Part shown: piece after piece, positions 43,882 through 52,696 of the stretch
Numbering within the stretch: the stretch's first letter is position 1
Layout: the number at the start of each line of letters is the position of its first letter
Assembly (NCBI GenBank): GCA_002285055.1
Contig: NQYJ01000012.1
Coordinates: forward strand, 1-64,000
Direction of reading: 5' to 3'
Source of the DNA: Candidatus Izimoplasma sp. ZiA1
GTDB taxonomy: Bacteria > Bacillota_I > Bacilli_A > Izemoplasmatales > Izemoplasmataceae
DNA length: 64,000 nucleotides
Notes under the pieces: generated by a model
Told to the model about the DNA's origin: nothing
The model's input: only the letters and a program-made list of their open reading frames with translations
Database searches by the model: none
Made by a program: the position numbers and the translations under genes

Positions 43882-44875
43882 TGATAATTCTCCTTTTTCT
43901 CAAGAGTATAAGAACAAATATCGGTGCTCCTAGAAACCCTGTTATTGCTGATAAAGGGATTTCCGCCCCTGTAAATGACCTAGATAAAATATCTGTGATT
44001 ACCATAAAGATTGCTCCAAAAGTTATAACCAAAGGAATTGTATGCTTTGTGTTTTTTCCAACAAATAATCTTACAATGTGTGGAACAACCAACCCAATCC
44101 ATCCAATAACTCCAGCGAAAGCAACGCTACTTGCTGTCATTAAAGTTGCAAGTACAATAATAATAAATCTGTATAAGCCATAATTCAGACCTTGAGTTTG
44201 TGCTTCGTTAGGACCTTGTGCTACTATGTTAATTCTCCATCTAATCATAAATAAAATACTAATACAAGTAATTACGATAGGTGCTAAAATTAAAACGTCT
44301 CTCATTGTTGAATATTCAAAAGAACCCATTAGCCAATATGTTATTGTTGCTAATTGTGTTTCTGTTTCTGCTAAATATTTTAAAAGACTAAGAGAAGCAC
44401 TCATAAAAGAGGATACAATAATCCCAGACAGTATCAAAATTGTGGGAGAGTGATCCCTCATTATTTTAGCAATACTTACTGTTAATATCATTGCTCCAAT
44501 TCCAAATACAAATGCATATAGACTTAGCCACATACTTGTAACACCTAATATAATTGCCAGTGCTGCACCAACAGATGAACCGCTTGAAACTCCTAAAAAG
44601 TCTGGCGAAACTAATTTGTTCTGAAAGGTTTCTTGATATACTAATCCTGCTAAACTTAATGAACTACCAACTAAAATAGCAATTAAAGTCCTTGGTAATC
44701 TTAGATTAACTATTATACTTCTCTCAACTGGGTACTCATTAGACTTAAAAATGATCATTCTTATAAAAGTATTAATAGATATATGATATCTACCTACTAT
44801 TAAAGCTGTAAAGAATAATAAAATTAACACTATAACCAAAACAAGGTTATAAACTATTACCTTTTTACTACTCAT
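43874..44875 (-). CDS. ABC transporter permease, FecCD family
   Basis: 333 aa with about nine to ten TM helices. Family text is clear: RLPRTLIAILVGSSLSLAGLVYQETFQNKLVSPDFLGVSSG in segments, GVIGWIGLVVPHIVRLFVG, and EIPLSAITGFLGAPIFVLIL. These are the FecCD/BtuC signatures. The start is ATG 44875, which overlaps the substrate-binding protein's stop; a TTG at 44899 would extend it eight codons. Usually functions as a homodimer in this family when only one permease gene is present. Confidence 0.93.
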   Translation of the reverse strand: MSSKKVIVYNLVLVIVLILLFFTALIVGRYHISINTFIRMIIFKSNEYPVERSIIVNLRLPRTLIAILVGSSLSLAGLVYQETFQNKLVSPDFLGVSSGSSVGAALAIILGVTSMWLSLYAFVFGIGAMILTVSIAKIMRDHSPTILILSGIIVSSFMSASLSLLKYLAETETQLATITYWLMGSFEYSTMRDVLILAPIVITCISILFMIRWRINIVAQGPNEAQTQGLNYGLYRFIIIVLATLMTASSVAFAGVIGWIGLVVPHIVRLFVGKNTKHTIPLVITFGAIFMVITDILSRSFTGAEIPLSAITGFLGAPIFVLILLRKRRIING

Positions 44876-45932
44876 TTTCGGTATACATTTGCTCTCCAAG
44901 CGGACTTAATCCATCAAGCATATAATTCACTTGTTGATCTGTTAGTATTACCCCGAAATATGTTTCAAAACTAACTTTTGTAAGATTTACTATGTTATAG
45001 TCAAATAAATCAGAATACAATTTATTTGCTTGATCATAAACAAATAAAGGAAGAACAACGCTGTTCTGCTCCCACATTACAAATCCAATCGGAATATTAT
45101 AAATATTTTCATCTTCAACCGCATCAAGTAATTTATAAGGTTCTGTAGTTTTTATATCATTAATTAACTTATTTTGATAAATACCTCCTATTACAAAAAC
45201 ATCAGGATTAACAGCCATAATTTCTTCAGCTGAAGGTTTGTTAGACTCAAATGTACCTCCTAGATAAGTCATATTTAAATATTTACCATACACAGTCTCT
45301 AACAATGATGAACCTGTATCAGTATATCCAATACCTTTATATTTATCTCCTCGAACATAAAAAATACTTCTTTTTTCATTTTCATTTGCTGTTAATATGT
45401 TTGTTATATCATCTAAAGCGACTTGTAACTCGTTTTGCCATTGCATTACTTTATTAGATGTATTTGGCCAAATTTGTTTAATCAAATCTGATAAATAAAA
45501 CAAATATTCATCATAGTTAGGATTTCCGTATAAACTAACTGTTATTGCGTTAACTCCTGAGTCCCTTAGTCCTTCTGCAATATACTGTTCAGGAGCAAGC
45601 ACCAAATCTACTCCTCTGCTCATAAATAATTCTGCACTCTCGTTATACTCATAGCTATAAAAATCATCAACATCTGCATAAATAACTTCAACCCAAGGAT
45701 TATTTAAAACACTATAATACATCCCATCAACCGAGTCACCCAATCCAAAGCCAATCATCATATCTGCTGCAGCTCTTGCAATTACAGCTACTTTTTTTGG
45801 ATTTAGTGGAACTTCTACACTATCTCCAACCATGTCAACTACTGTAACAGTAGTTGACTCATTAGATTGTTCACAGCTAATTAAAGTAACTGAAGCTATG
45901 AGCAAAATAACTAATAAGAATAGTTTTTTCAT
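44868..45932 (-). CDS. Substrate-binding lipoprotein of the FecCD-type importer
   Basis: 354 aa. Signal peptide with lipobox LISC puts the mature Cys at about residue 20, so it is membrane-anchored outside the cell. The mature part fits the class III (FepB/BtuF-like) binding protein fold: TVVDMVGDSVEVPLNPKKVAVI near the N-terminus, the long hinge helix region near 165, and VNPDVFVIGG near 245. The substrate could be a ferric siderophore, heme or a corrinoid; sequence alone does not decide. The gene sits behind a 75-base leader with an attenuator-like hairpin. Confidence 0.9.
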   Translation of the reverse strand: MKKLFLLVILLIASVTLISCEQSNESTTVTVVDMVGDSVEVPLNPKKVAVIARAAADMMIGFGLGDSVDGMYYSVLNNPWVEVIYADVDDFYSYEYNESAELFMSRGVDLVLAPEQYIAEGLRDSGVNAITVSLYGNPNYDEYLFYLSDLIKQIWPNTSNKVMQWQNELQVALDDITNILTANENEKRSIFYVRGDKYKGIGYTDTGSSLLETVYGKYLNMTYLGGTFESNKPSAEEIMAVNPDVFVIGGIYQNKLINDIKTTEPYKLLDAVEDENIYNIPIGFVMWEQNSVVLPLFVYDQANKLYSDLFDYNIVNLTKVSFETYFGVILTDQQVNYMLDGLSPLGEQMYTENE

Positions 45933-45985
45933 TTTCTTATTTCCCCCCTGTATTTTTTATATTTAAAAAGCTCGAGAATACTCAA
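45929..45985 (-). CDS. Possible 18-codon leader peptide before the importer operon
   Basis: On the minus strand a TTG at 45985 opens an 18-codon frame that ends in TGA overlapping the ATG of the substrate-binding protein (ATGA). An AGGGGAG sequence lies nine bases before the TTG. The predicted peptide is basic (KYKKYRGEIRK end). Part of it lies within a terminator-like hairpin. Such an arrangement could couple translation to attenuation, but a frame this short also arises by chance. Confidence 0.25.
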   Translation of the reverse strand: MSILELFKYKKYRGEIRK

Positions 45986-45988
45986 GCT
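45965..45988 (-). promoter_or_regulatory. Attenuator-like hairpin in importer leader
   Basis: Stem AGCTTGAG/CTCGAGCT (with one G-T pair; 45969-45976 and 45981-45988), 4-nt loop, followed by five T on the minus strand. It lies between the promoter and the substrate-binding protein gene. Nearly identical copies of AGGGGxGAAATA flank it (45990-46001 and 45938-45949). The rest of the gap to 46206 shows nothing recognisable. Confidence 0.6.
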
Positions 45989-46017
45989 CTATTTCTCCCC
46001 TAAACATTCTTAAATAT

Positions 46018-46026
46018 ATTATATCA
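46018..46026 (-). promoter_or_regulatory. Extended -10 promoter of the importer operon
   Basis: Minus strand TGATATAAT, about 85 bases before the substrate-binding protein. No clear -35 and no recognisable Fur-type palindrome. Confidence 0.55.
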
Positions 46027-46206
46027 TAAATACTCCCAATTTATAGATATGCATAAAATAATTTTAGCTACAAAACTACCATTCATAATTATAGACGAAT
46101 ATCTATATCTTTTTACTTTTTCAAAACTAATAATTTTTAAAATTCTTCTATTGTTCATGCAAAAATCAATAAAGTTTACACATAACATCTACAAATAAAT
46201 TTAGTT

Positions 46207-46234
46207 AAAAAAAGAGGTAAATTATTACCTCTTT
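46207..46234 (-). terminator. Terminator after the membrane XRE regulator
   Basis: Stem AAAGAGGTAA/TTACCTCTTT (46211-46220 with 46225-46234), 4-nt loop, T run on the minus strand. Confidence 0.85.
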
Positions 46235-46246
46235 TCTAGCTTTTTT

Positions 46247-46861
46247 CTATTCAACAACCATTGAACAATTCATAAAAAAGTTGGCTGTCATACTAACCTT
46301 AATTGTTTCATCATCAATTTTTCCACTTAGATTAATGTACATTGCAAATAACACTTTATTAACATCTACAACTCGATTATCTATATAAAGATATAAACTT
46401 TTAGGACGATTAACTACTCTGATAATATGCCCTTTATATTCTGCTTCAAATGTTGTGATTGCAACTACAAAACTATAAACAATCATTAAGATTCCAAAAA
46501 CAAAGGCAGATGCTAAAAAAGCTACTATTGATATGGATATTGAGAAAATAGTAAAAGCTAGTGGTATTAATATTGATAGTTTAACAAATAATGATGGCCC
46601 ACTTACTCTATTAACAACAAGTTCTTGAGTTTCAATTTTTTCAGAATTATCTTCTAACTCATCCGATACTAAATCATCAATTGAAATATTATATAGTTTT
46701 GATAATTGTTTCAATGCGATAATATTTGGGAACGATTCTCCTCTTTCCCATTTGCTTATCACCTTATCTGAATAATTTAATTTTACAGACAATTCTTTTT
46801 GCGTAAATCCATTCTCAGTACGCAACTTAACCAGTCGTTTTGATATTATGTTTTTTTCCAT
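46247..46861 (-). CDS. XRE-family regulator with two transmembrane helices
   Basis: 204 aa. The N-terminal Cro/CI HTH (about residues 6-62) reads LVKLRTENGFTQKELSVKL, YSDKVISKWERGESFP and the trailing ISIDDLVSDE helix. A linker leads to two hydrophobic helices at about 95-115 and 118-138, and then a 65-residue beta-rich C-terminal domain. This points to a membrane-anchored one-component regulator with a sensory tail. The target is unknown. Good GGAGTGA ribosome site; divergent to the cyclic-di-GMP protein. Confidence 0.85.
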   Translation of the reverse strand: MEKNIISKRLVKLRTENGFTQKELSVKLNYSDKVISKWERGESFPNIIALKQLSKLYNISIDDLVSDELEDNSEKIETQELVVNRVSGPSLFVKLSILIPLAFTIFSISISIVAFLASAFVFGILMIVYSFVVAITTFEAEYKGHIIRVVNRPKSLYLYIDNRVVDVNKVLFAMYINLSGKIDDETIKVSMTANFFMNCSMVVE

Positions 46862-47107
46862 GTTTTGTCACTCCTTCAAAAATAATTGTAACTTATAATC
46901 AAAAAAAAATACACAAAAACAAGGGTTTTTAGCCTCTCTAAATTGTTTAGCTAAATTCTACATTTTGTAGAACTTTATTTTCACTTTAGTAAAGGGTTTA
47001 TACAAAGATCAAAAAAATCAAAATTGTAATTAGAAATTATATAAAAAGTGTGATAAAATTTTATTAGAGTATAAAAATCTATCTTTAGACGTTTACGGGG
47101 TGAAAAC

Positions 47108-49462
47108 ATGAAAAATTCAAAACCAATAACACACAAAATTGATACACTAGGATTAACTGGTTCTGGAATTGGTATGTGGTGGATCAAGTATGAAAACGGC
47201 AAATATTTTCATTATCAAACAGAATCTTCTTGCAGTATTTTTAATTTAGATTTAAACGAAACTCCACCTGTAGAAATCTATGGAGCAAAATGGAAGGAAA
47301 ACTTCTTAAATGTTACTTCCAAAGAATCAACATATAAAAAAGCGATTTTAGATGGTCAAAATCAGATCATGAAACTTTTACAGGGTGAAATAGATTATTG
47401 TGAATATACTATACCTTGGCTTGACTCAAATGGTAATGATATTCTTCTAACTGACAAAGTTTATCTCATTGACAAAAATTTTGATGGAACAGCTAAAACT
47501 ATTTCGGGGATGACTATTAATGAATCAGTTAGAAATGCAATTAGAGATAGATATCACAAAATTGAGGAACAAAATCTTCAATTAATTAATACAGAAAGAA
47601 GAGTAATTGATCTTGCGGATCTACTAGTATGGAGTATAGACTTTTATGATTTTCCAAAAGGCGATTATTTTTTATGTAATGATGCTTTTACCGACAAACT
47701 AGATCTTAAGAGAAAGTCCAATGGATATGTCCCTTTAACAGATCTCTTTAAAACGACATGTGATGATGATGAAGGTCGTATATCTATGGAGTTGTTAAAA
47801 TCAAACTACAAAAAAACACTTAATAATGAACAAGATGAATATACAGCTGTTTTAGTAAAACACAAGAATATAAAAACCAATGAAATATTTTACTTAGAGC
47901 ATTACACTAGGGTAGACGAAAGAAATGAAGACGGTACTTTATCAAAAATAAGTGGTTACTTAATTGATGTAACAACTAGTCTAAAAATAAAAAGAGAAAA
48001 CGATGCTTTATACATGAAAAATAAAGAATTACTTCTTGCTCAAAAACTAGCAGTAAGTTCTGGTGAGGTTATGATTTGGTTTTTAAATAATCAAACAACA
48101 CCAAAAGAAGGTTATTTTTATGGTAATGAAATCATCTTTAAGAAATTAGGCTTAAAAAAACACTTAGATGATTACTTCTTAATTAGCGAGTTTAATGAAA
48201 CAATATATCTAGATGATGAAGAGGGTAAAATTCTTTATGAAGAACTATTAAGACTAGATAACGATGTAGTAAATAACAAGTTAAACTCTTACTCAAAAAA
48301 ACTAGTGAAACATAAGAACTTAATTACAGAAGAAATTTTATACTTAGAGCATAATTTAATTGTTGAAGAACGAAATAAAGATAACACCTTAAAAATCAGA
48401 GGTGGATTTATTACAGATATAACAAAAGAAACGCTATACAGAAAAGAAATTGAGTTTTTAGTAAAACATGATCTTGTAACTGGATTATATAACCGTAATA
48501 TGTTTGAAGAATTTACTACTTCTCCTAACATCCCAAAAAACTACTCTGTTTTTGTTATTGATATTGATGGACTAAAATTTATAAATGATGCTTTTGGTCA
48601 TACAACTGGGGACAAAGTAATTAAAATATTAGGAAGTATTTTAATAAAAACTTTTAGTCATGATTCAACGATATACAGAATTGGTGGAGATGAGTTTACA
48701 ATTGTCTCAAGCGATGTTGACCAATTTAGTCTTGATTCAAGAATAAAGGATTTGAAATCATTGATTAAATCTGAAACAACTCACACTAAATACATTTTCA
48801 ACATTTCAGTTGGATACGAACTGGTCCTAAAAAACAATATGGATTTTAGCTCAGCGTTTATTTCCGCAGAAAACATAATGTATCGCAGAAAATTAGGTGT
48901 TAGAAGTAGTCGTAAAAGTCAAACAATGGAAACAGTATTGGAAACATTAAACACTAAAACAGAAGAAACAATTGCTCATTGTGATAGAGTCGGGGCTTTT
49001 GCTGTTGAAATAATGAAAGCATTAGGATTTACAAGAACTAGTGATTTAGATGATATCAAATTATTATGTAAAGTTCATGATATAGGGAAAATAACTATAT
49101 CTGAAGAGATATTATCAAAACCCGAGAAACTTACTGATGAAGAATACACTAAAATCAAAAGTCATTCAGAAGCGGGATTTAAAATTGTCAAAAATATAGT
49201 AGAATCTGATTTGATTGCAAATGGTGTTTTATACCATCATGAACGTTATGATGGTAAAGGTTATCCATTCGGATTAAAAGGGAAAAAGATACCATTATAC
49301 GCTAGAATAATATCTATTTGCGACTCATATGATGTCATGATTGAAGGAAGACCTTATCAAGTAAAAAAGACTCATGATGAAGCTATCGAAGAAATCTTAA
49401 GATGTTCAGGAACACAGTTTGACCCAAAGATTGTAAAAGTATTTATTGAACTATTTAATTAA
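47108..49462 (+). CDS. PAS-GGDEF-HD-GYP protein (cyclic-di-GMP synthesis and breakdown)
   Basis: 784 aa, soluble. Residues about 50-450 hold three PAS-like units; the second and third share internally repeated text (LVKHKNIKTNEIFYLEHYT and LVKHKNLITEEILYLEHNL). The GGDEF domain spans about 460-600 with an intact catalytic loop RIGGDEF at 526-530. No R-x-x-D inhibitory site is seen just upstream. The HD-GYP domain (about 630-784) has HD at about 656 in VHDIGK, HHERYDGKGYP near 710, and SICDSYDVM. Both activities seem possible. GGGGTGAAA before the ATG; ends in a strong terminator. No other c-di-GMP gene is visible here. Confidence 0.92.
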   Translation: MKNSKPITHKIDTLGLTGSGIGMWWIKYENGKYFHYQTESSCSIFNLDLNETPPVEIYGAKWKENFLNVTSKESTYKKAILDGQNQIMKLLQGEIDYCEYTIPWLDSNGNDILLTDKVYLIDKNFDGTAKTISGMTINESVRNAIRDRYHKIEEQNLQLINTERRVIDLADLLVWSIDFYDFPKGDYFLCNDAFTDKLDLKRKSNGYVPLTDLFKTTCDDDEGRISMELLKSNYKKTLNNEQDEYTAVLVKHKNIKTNEIFYLEHYTRVDERNEDGTLSKISGYLIDVTTSLKIKRENDALYMKNKELLLAQKLAVSSGEVMIWFLNNQTTPKEGYFYGNEIIFKKLGLKKHLDDYFLISEFNETIYLDDEEGKILYEELLRLDNDVVNNKLNSYSKKLVKHKNLITEEILYLEHNLIVEERNKDNTLKIRGGFITDITKETLYRKEIEFLVKHDLVTGLYNRNMFEEFTTSPNIPKNYSVFVIDIDGLKFINDAFGHTTGDKVIKILGSILIKTFSHDSTIYRIGGDEFTIVSSDVDQFSLDSRIKDLKSLIKSETTHTKYIFNISVGYELVLKNNMDFSSAFISAENIMYRRKLGVRSSRKSQTMETVLETLNTKTEETIAHCDRVGAFAVEIMKALGFTRTSDLDDIKLLCKVHDIGKITISEEILSKPEKLTDEEYTKIKSHSEAGFKIVKNIVESDLIANGVLYHHERYDGKGYPFGLKGKKIPLYARIISICDSYDVMIEGRPYQVKKTHDEAIEEILRCSGTQFDPKIVKVFIELFN

Positions 49463-49466
49463 ATTT

Positions 49467-49509
49467 AAAGAACCTAAAATAACTTATGTTATTTTAGGTT
49501 CTTTTTTAG
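49467..49509 (+). terminator. Terminator after the GGDEF/HD-GYP gene
   Basis: A 17-bp perfect stem starting AAAGAACCTAAAATAAC (49467-49483 with 49488-49504), loop of 4, then a T run. Also usable by the converging gene. Confidence 0.9.
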
Positions 49510-49518
49510 TTTTCTTGG

Positions 49519-51261
49519 TTATTTATGAACTGGGTATTGATTATCTATTGAGTCTAAATTACTAAAATCATAAAGATACTCATTAAAGAACATATTATCC
49601 ATATAAAAATCTTCAGAATTAAACTCTTCATTTGTTGTTGAGTGAAGTAAATAATAGTCATAACCGTTTGGATTATTTACTATAACTGAATTAAAACTAA
49701 ATATTTGATTTTCATTGTAGTAACAATTATTTATCATTTCAGATACATAATTTCCAATTGAGATAATTCCTAAACTACCATCGTATGAGTAATCTAAATT
49801 ATAAACATTTACATCAGTAAATGAATTATAGACTTTTGTCGGTTGTGCAATATCACCAACTAAGCCTCCAGTATAACCGTATGCACTAATATTTCCAGAT
49901 GCATATGAGTAATATACTGCATTGTTGTTTGCATTTGCATAACCTACTAATCCCCCTGCAATTGAATCTTCATTTGATAAGATATTTGTTTTAGCATAAC
50001 TGTTGATAACAGTTCCATTATCCATATCACCAATAAGTCCACCGATATAATAACCAACTGAAGCTGAATTAACAGCTAAATCAATATCTGATATTGTTGA
50101 TGATAGTTCTACATATCCTCCATTTAAACTTCCTACTAATCCGCCAATCGATGTCTCGTTTAAATAATAAATAGTATTTATAGAATTAATATCTATATTA
50201 ATATCTGTACTACTTCTTGTAATAACGCCATCGTTATTACCAACTAATCCACCAACATGAACTACTTTAAATCCATTAGTAGTAACACTAGAATCTCCAA
50301 TAATATTAATACCTTTAATTACACCTTCGTTATTACCTATCAAACCTAAATTGACTTGGTTATCAATATATTCATTGTTTATAGTGTAGTTAAAATCTTC
50401 AAATGTCACATCCATTATAAATCCATAATTGTTACTAACAAATCCAAAATTTGGACTAAAACTACTAGTAACATCAGGAATATTATTAGTCATTGTAACA
50501 TTACTTAATTTGAATCCATTCCCATAAAATAGCTCGGTAATATTATATAATCCAGGGAAAGTACCTGCCATATCTATATCATTAGCAAGGACATAAAGCC
50601 CACTTGGATTTGATGATATTTGTGAAAAATCATCACTACTATCCAAATAGATAATATCAACTGGATCGTATCCATAGACAAACTCTTTATTACTATAATC
50701 TTGTGATACTTTAATTGATTCACCATTTCTAATAAAATCAATTTCCTCAAGTTCTATAATGTTTTTCCCCTCAACAGCATCTAAACTAAAACTAAAATGT
50801 GTCGGAGAGTACATTATAATATCTAAGTATGTTAAATTATTTGCTCCAATGTGGATATTTGTATAATCAAGTGCATCCTTGTTTTGAAGATAAACAGAAT
50901 ATGTAACTTTAGTATCTCCAGTAATATCTACAATATCACTTGAGCTTTCTACTTTTACAATTTCTATAGTAGCATCAGCATCAACACTTGAATTTTCCTT
51001 AAACACTTCAAGTGTTGAGGAATAATCTAAGGTAATACTAGTGATGTTTTCATCTATTAGTAAGTCAAGGGTTGATATATCAATATCTAGTAACCCCTCT
51101 AGTGTTGCTTCACCAATATTTATTGTAATTACTGATTTATCATTATTACTAACTAGTGAATTATAAACCACTTCATTAATAACAACACCTGAAACCAAAA
51201 CTTGATCCGGGTTATTAAGGTTTATATTAAAGATAATATCCTCGCCAACATTGATAATCAT
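49519..51261 (-). CDS. GLUG-repeat protein, probably the C-terminal half of a frameshifted surface lipoprotein
   Basis: 580 aa with no signal peptide. The first ~200 residues are Ig/fibronectin-like beta strands. From about 205 on come at least five GLUG-type repeats with GGLVGNNDG, GGLVGSLNGG, GGLIGDMDNG, GGLVGYANA and GGLVGDIAQ. GLUG repeats occur in secreted adhesin-like beta-helical proteins, so export is expected, yet the frame opens internally. Upstream in the same frame there are 13 codons before a stop, which overlap the end of the preceding lipoprotein gene. This suggests the two frames were one gene. Confidence 0.78.
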   Translation of the reverse strand: MIINVGEDIIFNINLNNPDQVLVSGVVINEVVYNSLVSNNDKSVITINIGEATLEGLLDIDISTLDLLIDENITSITLDYSSTLEVFKENSSVDADATIEIVKVESSSDIVDITGDTKVTYSVYLQNKDALDYTNIHIGANNLTYLDIIMYSPTHFSFSLDAVEGKNIIELEEIDFIRNGESIKVSQDYSNKEFVYGYDPVDIIYLDSSDDFSQISSNPSGLYVLANDIDMAGTFPGLYNITELFYGNGFKLSNVTMTNNIPDVTSSFSPNFGFVSNNYGFIMDVTFEDFNYTINNEYIDNQVNLGLIGNNEGVIKGINIIGDSSVTTNGFKVVHVGGLVGNNDGVITRSSTDINIDINSINTIYYLNETSIGGLVGSLNGGYVELSSTISDIDLAVNSASVGYYIGGLIGDMDNGTVINSYAKTNILSNEDSIAGGLVGYANANNNAVYYSYASGNISAYGYTGGLVGDIAQPTKVYNSFTDVNVYNLDYSYDGSLGIISIGNYVSEMINNCYYNENQIFSFNSVIVNNPNGYDYYLLHSTTNEEFNSEDFYMDNMFFNEYLYDFSNLDSIDNQYPVHK

Positions 51262-52469
51262 TGGAGCATAGATACTTTCAATACTATAGGAAGTGAAAAA
51301 TCAAGACCATATATCACTTCATCATAGTGATAAGTGGAATCATTTAAATCCTGATAACTATATATAAACTCTAGATGATAGTTCCCATCAGCTGGGATTG
51401 CTGATAACGTTACTTCACTTCCATAAGTAAAGATACTACTATCAACAATATTATCAAGCTCATCATAGACATATATATTAGCATTGATAATTAAATTGTT
51501 TGGATCATAATAATCATAATTAAGAACTACTTTATCTGGATAAACTAAAGCCTCAACATTAAGAATCTCAGGCTTATTTAATCCTATTTTTAATGTACTT
51601 ATATCACCAACACTATAAATAGCCTCTTTTGTTGTCTTTGAGATAGGATCATAATAACTATATTCAATCTCTAGATTATAAGTTGTATTACTTAGTAAAT
51701 CACTAACTAAGATATTATTTATTCCTTTATCACAACTTATTGTTTTTATCAAAGTTGTGTCAGCTTTTAATAAACAAGAAATATTACTAATATCTCCGGT
51801 AATATCTAAAGTATAACTTATCTCACTTTCAGTGCTATTACTATTAACTACAAAAAAGTTAGGAGCAACAACTTGAATATTTTCATCTGTTTTTATGATA
51901 AGACAGTCCTTTGTAAAATCAACATTATTACTTCCATCAAAGTATTCTGCCGTATAACATATACTATAACTAGTGTCACTTAAAAGGTTATTAAATGTAT
52001 ATGTAGGAGAAGAAACATCGATTGTTTCAATCAAAGTATTACCGTTCATTAACTTAATGCTATTTGAGTTAATTTGATTATCAGGATCATTTATACTAGT
52101 ACTTATACTAATTGAGTTATCACTCTTACTTGTAACCAGGATACTAACAACAAATGTTTTATCGTTTGTAGACTCTTCAACAACATTAACTGTTCTTGTT
52201 AATGTATATAAAGAGTTATTATATGTCACTCTATAAATAACATAGTATTCACCAATAGTGGTGCTATCTATGTTCGAATTAACTTCAACATCTAAATCTA
52301 AATTTAATGTGTACCCTCCATCTAAATAATCTGAGCCAACAACAATATCGACTTCAGATTCACCTATTAACAAAAACTCCAACGTTTCACTAGTTTCTCT
52401 TGTATCAGGATTACAACCAACAAGAGTAGCAACTATAATTAAACATAGTGCAACAATAATTCTCTTCAT
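51258..52469 (-). CDS. Surface lipoprotein with Ig-like repeats, probable N-terminal half
   Basis: 403 aa. Signal peptide MKRIIVALCLIIVATLVGC with lipobox LVGC (mature Cys at 19). Then an Ig-like domain of the DUF5011 type (about 30-100; EVDIVVGSDYLDGGYT, GEYYVIYRVTYN) and three or so fibronectin-III-like repeats recognisable by the recurring TTYNLEIEYSYYDP / TSYSICYTAEYFDG phrases about 90 residues apart. It ends a few codons after an abrupt change of text (PIVLKVSMLQ). AAGGTGA lies before the ATG. Continues as the GLUG frame if a -1 shift occurs near 51290. Confidence 0.82.
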   Translation of the reverse strand: MKRIIVALCLIIVATLVGCNPDTRETSETLEFLLIGESEVDIVVGSDYLDGGYTLNLDLDVEVNSNIDSTTIGEYYVIYRVTYNNSLYTLTRTVNVVEESTNDKTFVVSILVTSKSDNSISISTSINDPDNQINSNSIKLMNGNTLIETIDVSSPTYTFNNLLSDTSYSICYTAEYFDGSNNVDFTKDCLIIKTDENIQVVAPNFFVVNSNSTESEISYTLDITGDISNISCLLKADTTLIKTISCDKGINNILVSDLLSNTTYNLEIEYSYYDPISKTTKEAIYSVGDISTLKIGLNKPEILNVEALVYPDKVVLNYDYYDPNNLIINANIYVYDELDNIVDSSIFTYGSEVTLSAIPADGNYHLEFIYSYQDLNDSTYHYDEVIYGLDFSLPIVLKVSMLQ

Positions 52470-52696
52470 AAAATCACCTTCTTCTTTTCTATTTTACTAC
52501 TAAATGTAAAAAAAATAAAGTTCGTATTTTTAACAATAATTATTAACTTATTTGTTGCAAATTTTAACAAATAGGATTAAAATCATTTATCATACATTGA
52601 TAGAGGATTTTAATTTAGTACATTGAAATCTTAAAGATTTAACAACAAAGTTTTTAATAAATCATTTCAAATTACATTTATCCGAGGTATAAAAAA

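Noticed and set aside
45933..46206. Fur box upstream of the siderophore-type importer
   Set aside because: No GATAATnATTATC-like 7-1-7 palindrome was found; the region is only AT-rich.
46956..46972. TTCTAC/GTAGAA hairpin before the GGDEF gene as a riboswitch
   Set aside because: A short 6-bp stem without a conserved c-di-GMP aptamer core; too little to call.
49519..51261. CRISPR-like or tandem DNA repeat array
   Set aside because: The periodicity is at protein level (GLUG repeats); the DNA units diverge and are coding.
51285..51300. Classical -1 programmed slippery heptamer at the T5 tract
   Set aside because: In the zero frame the site reads T-TTT-TCA, which does not give good A-site re-pairing; no strong downstream stem was seen. 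Kept only as a generic frameshift finding.
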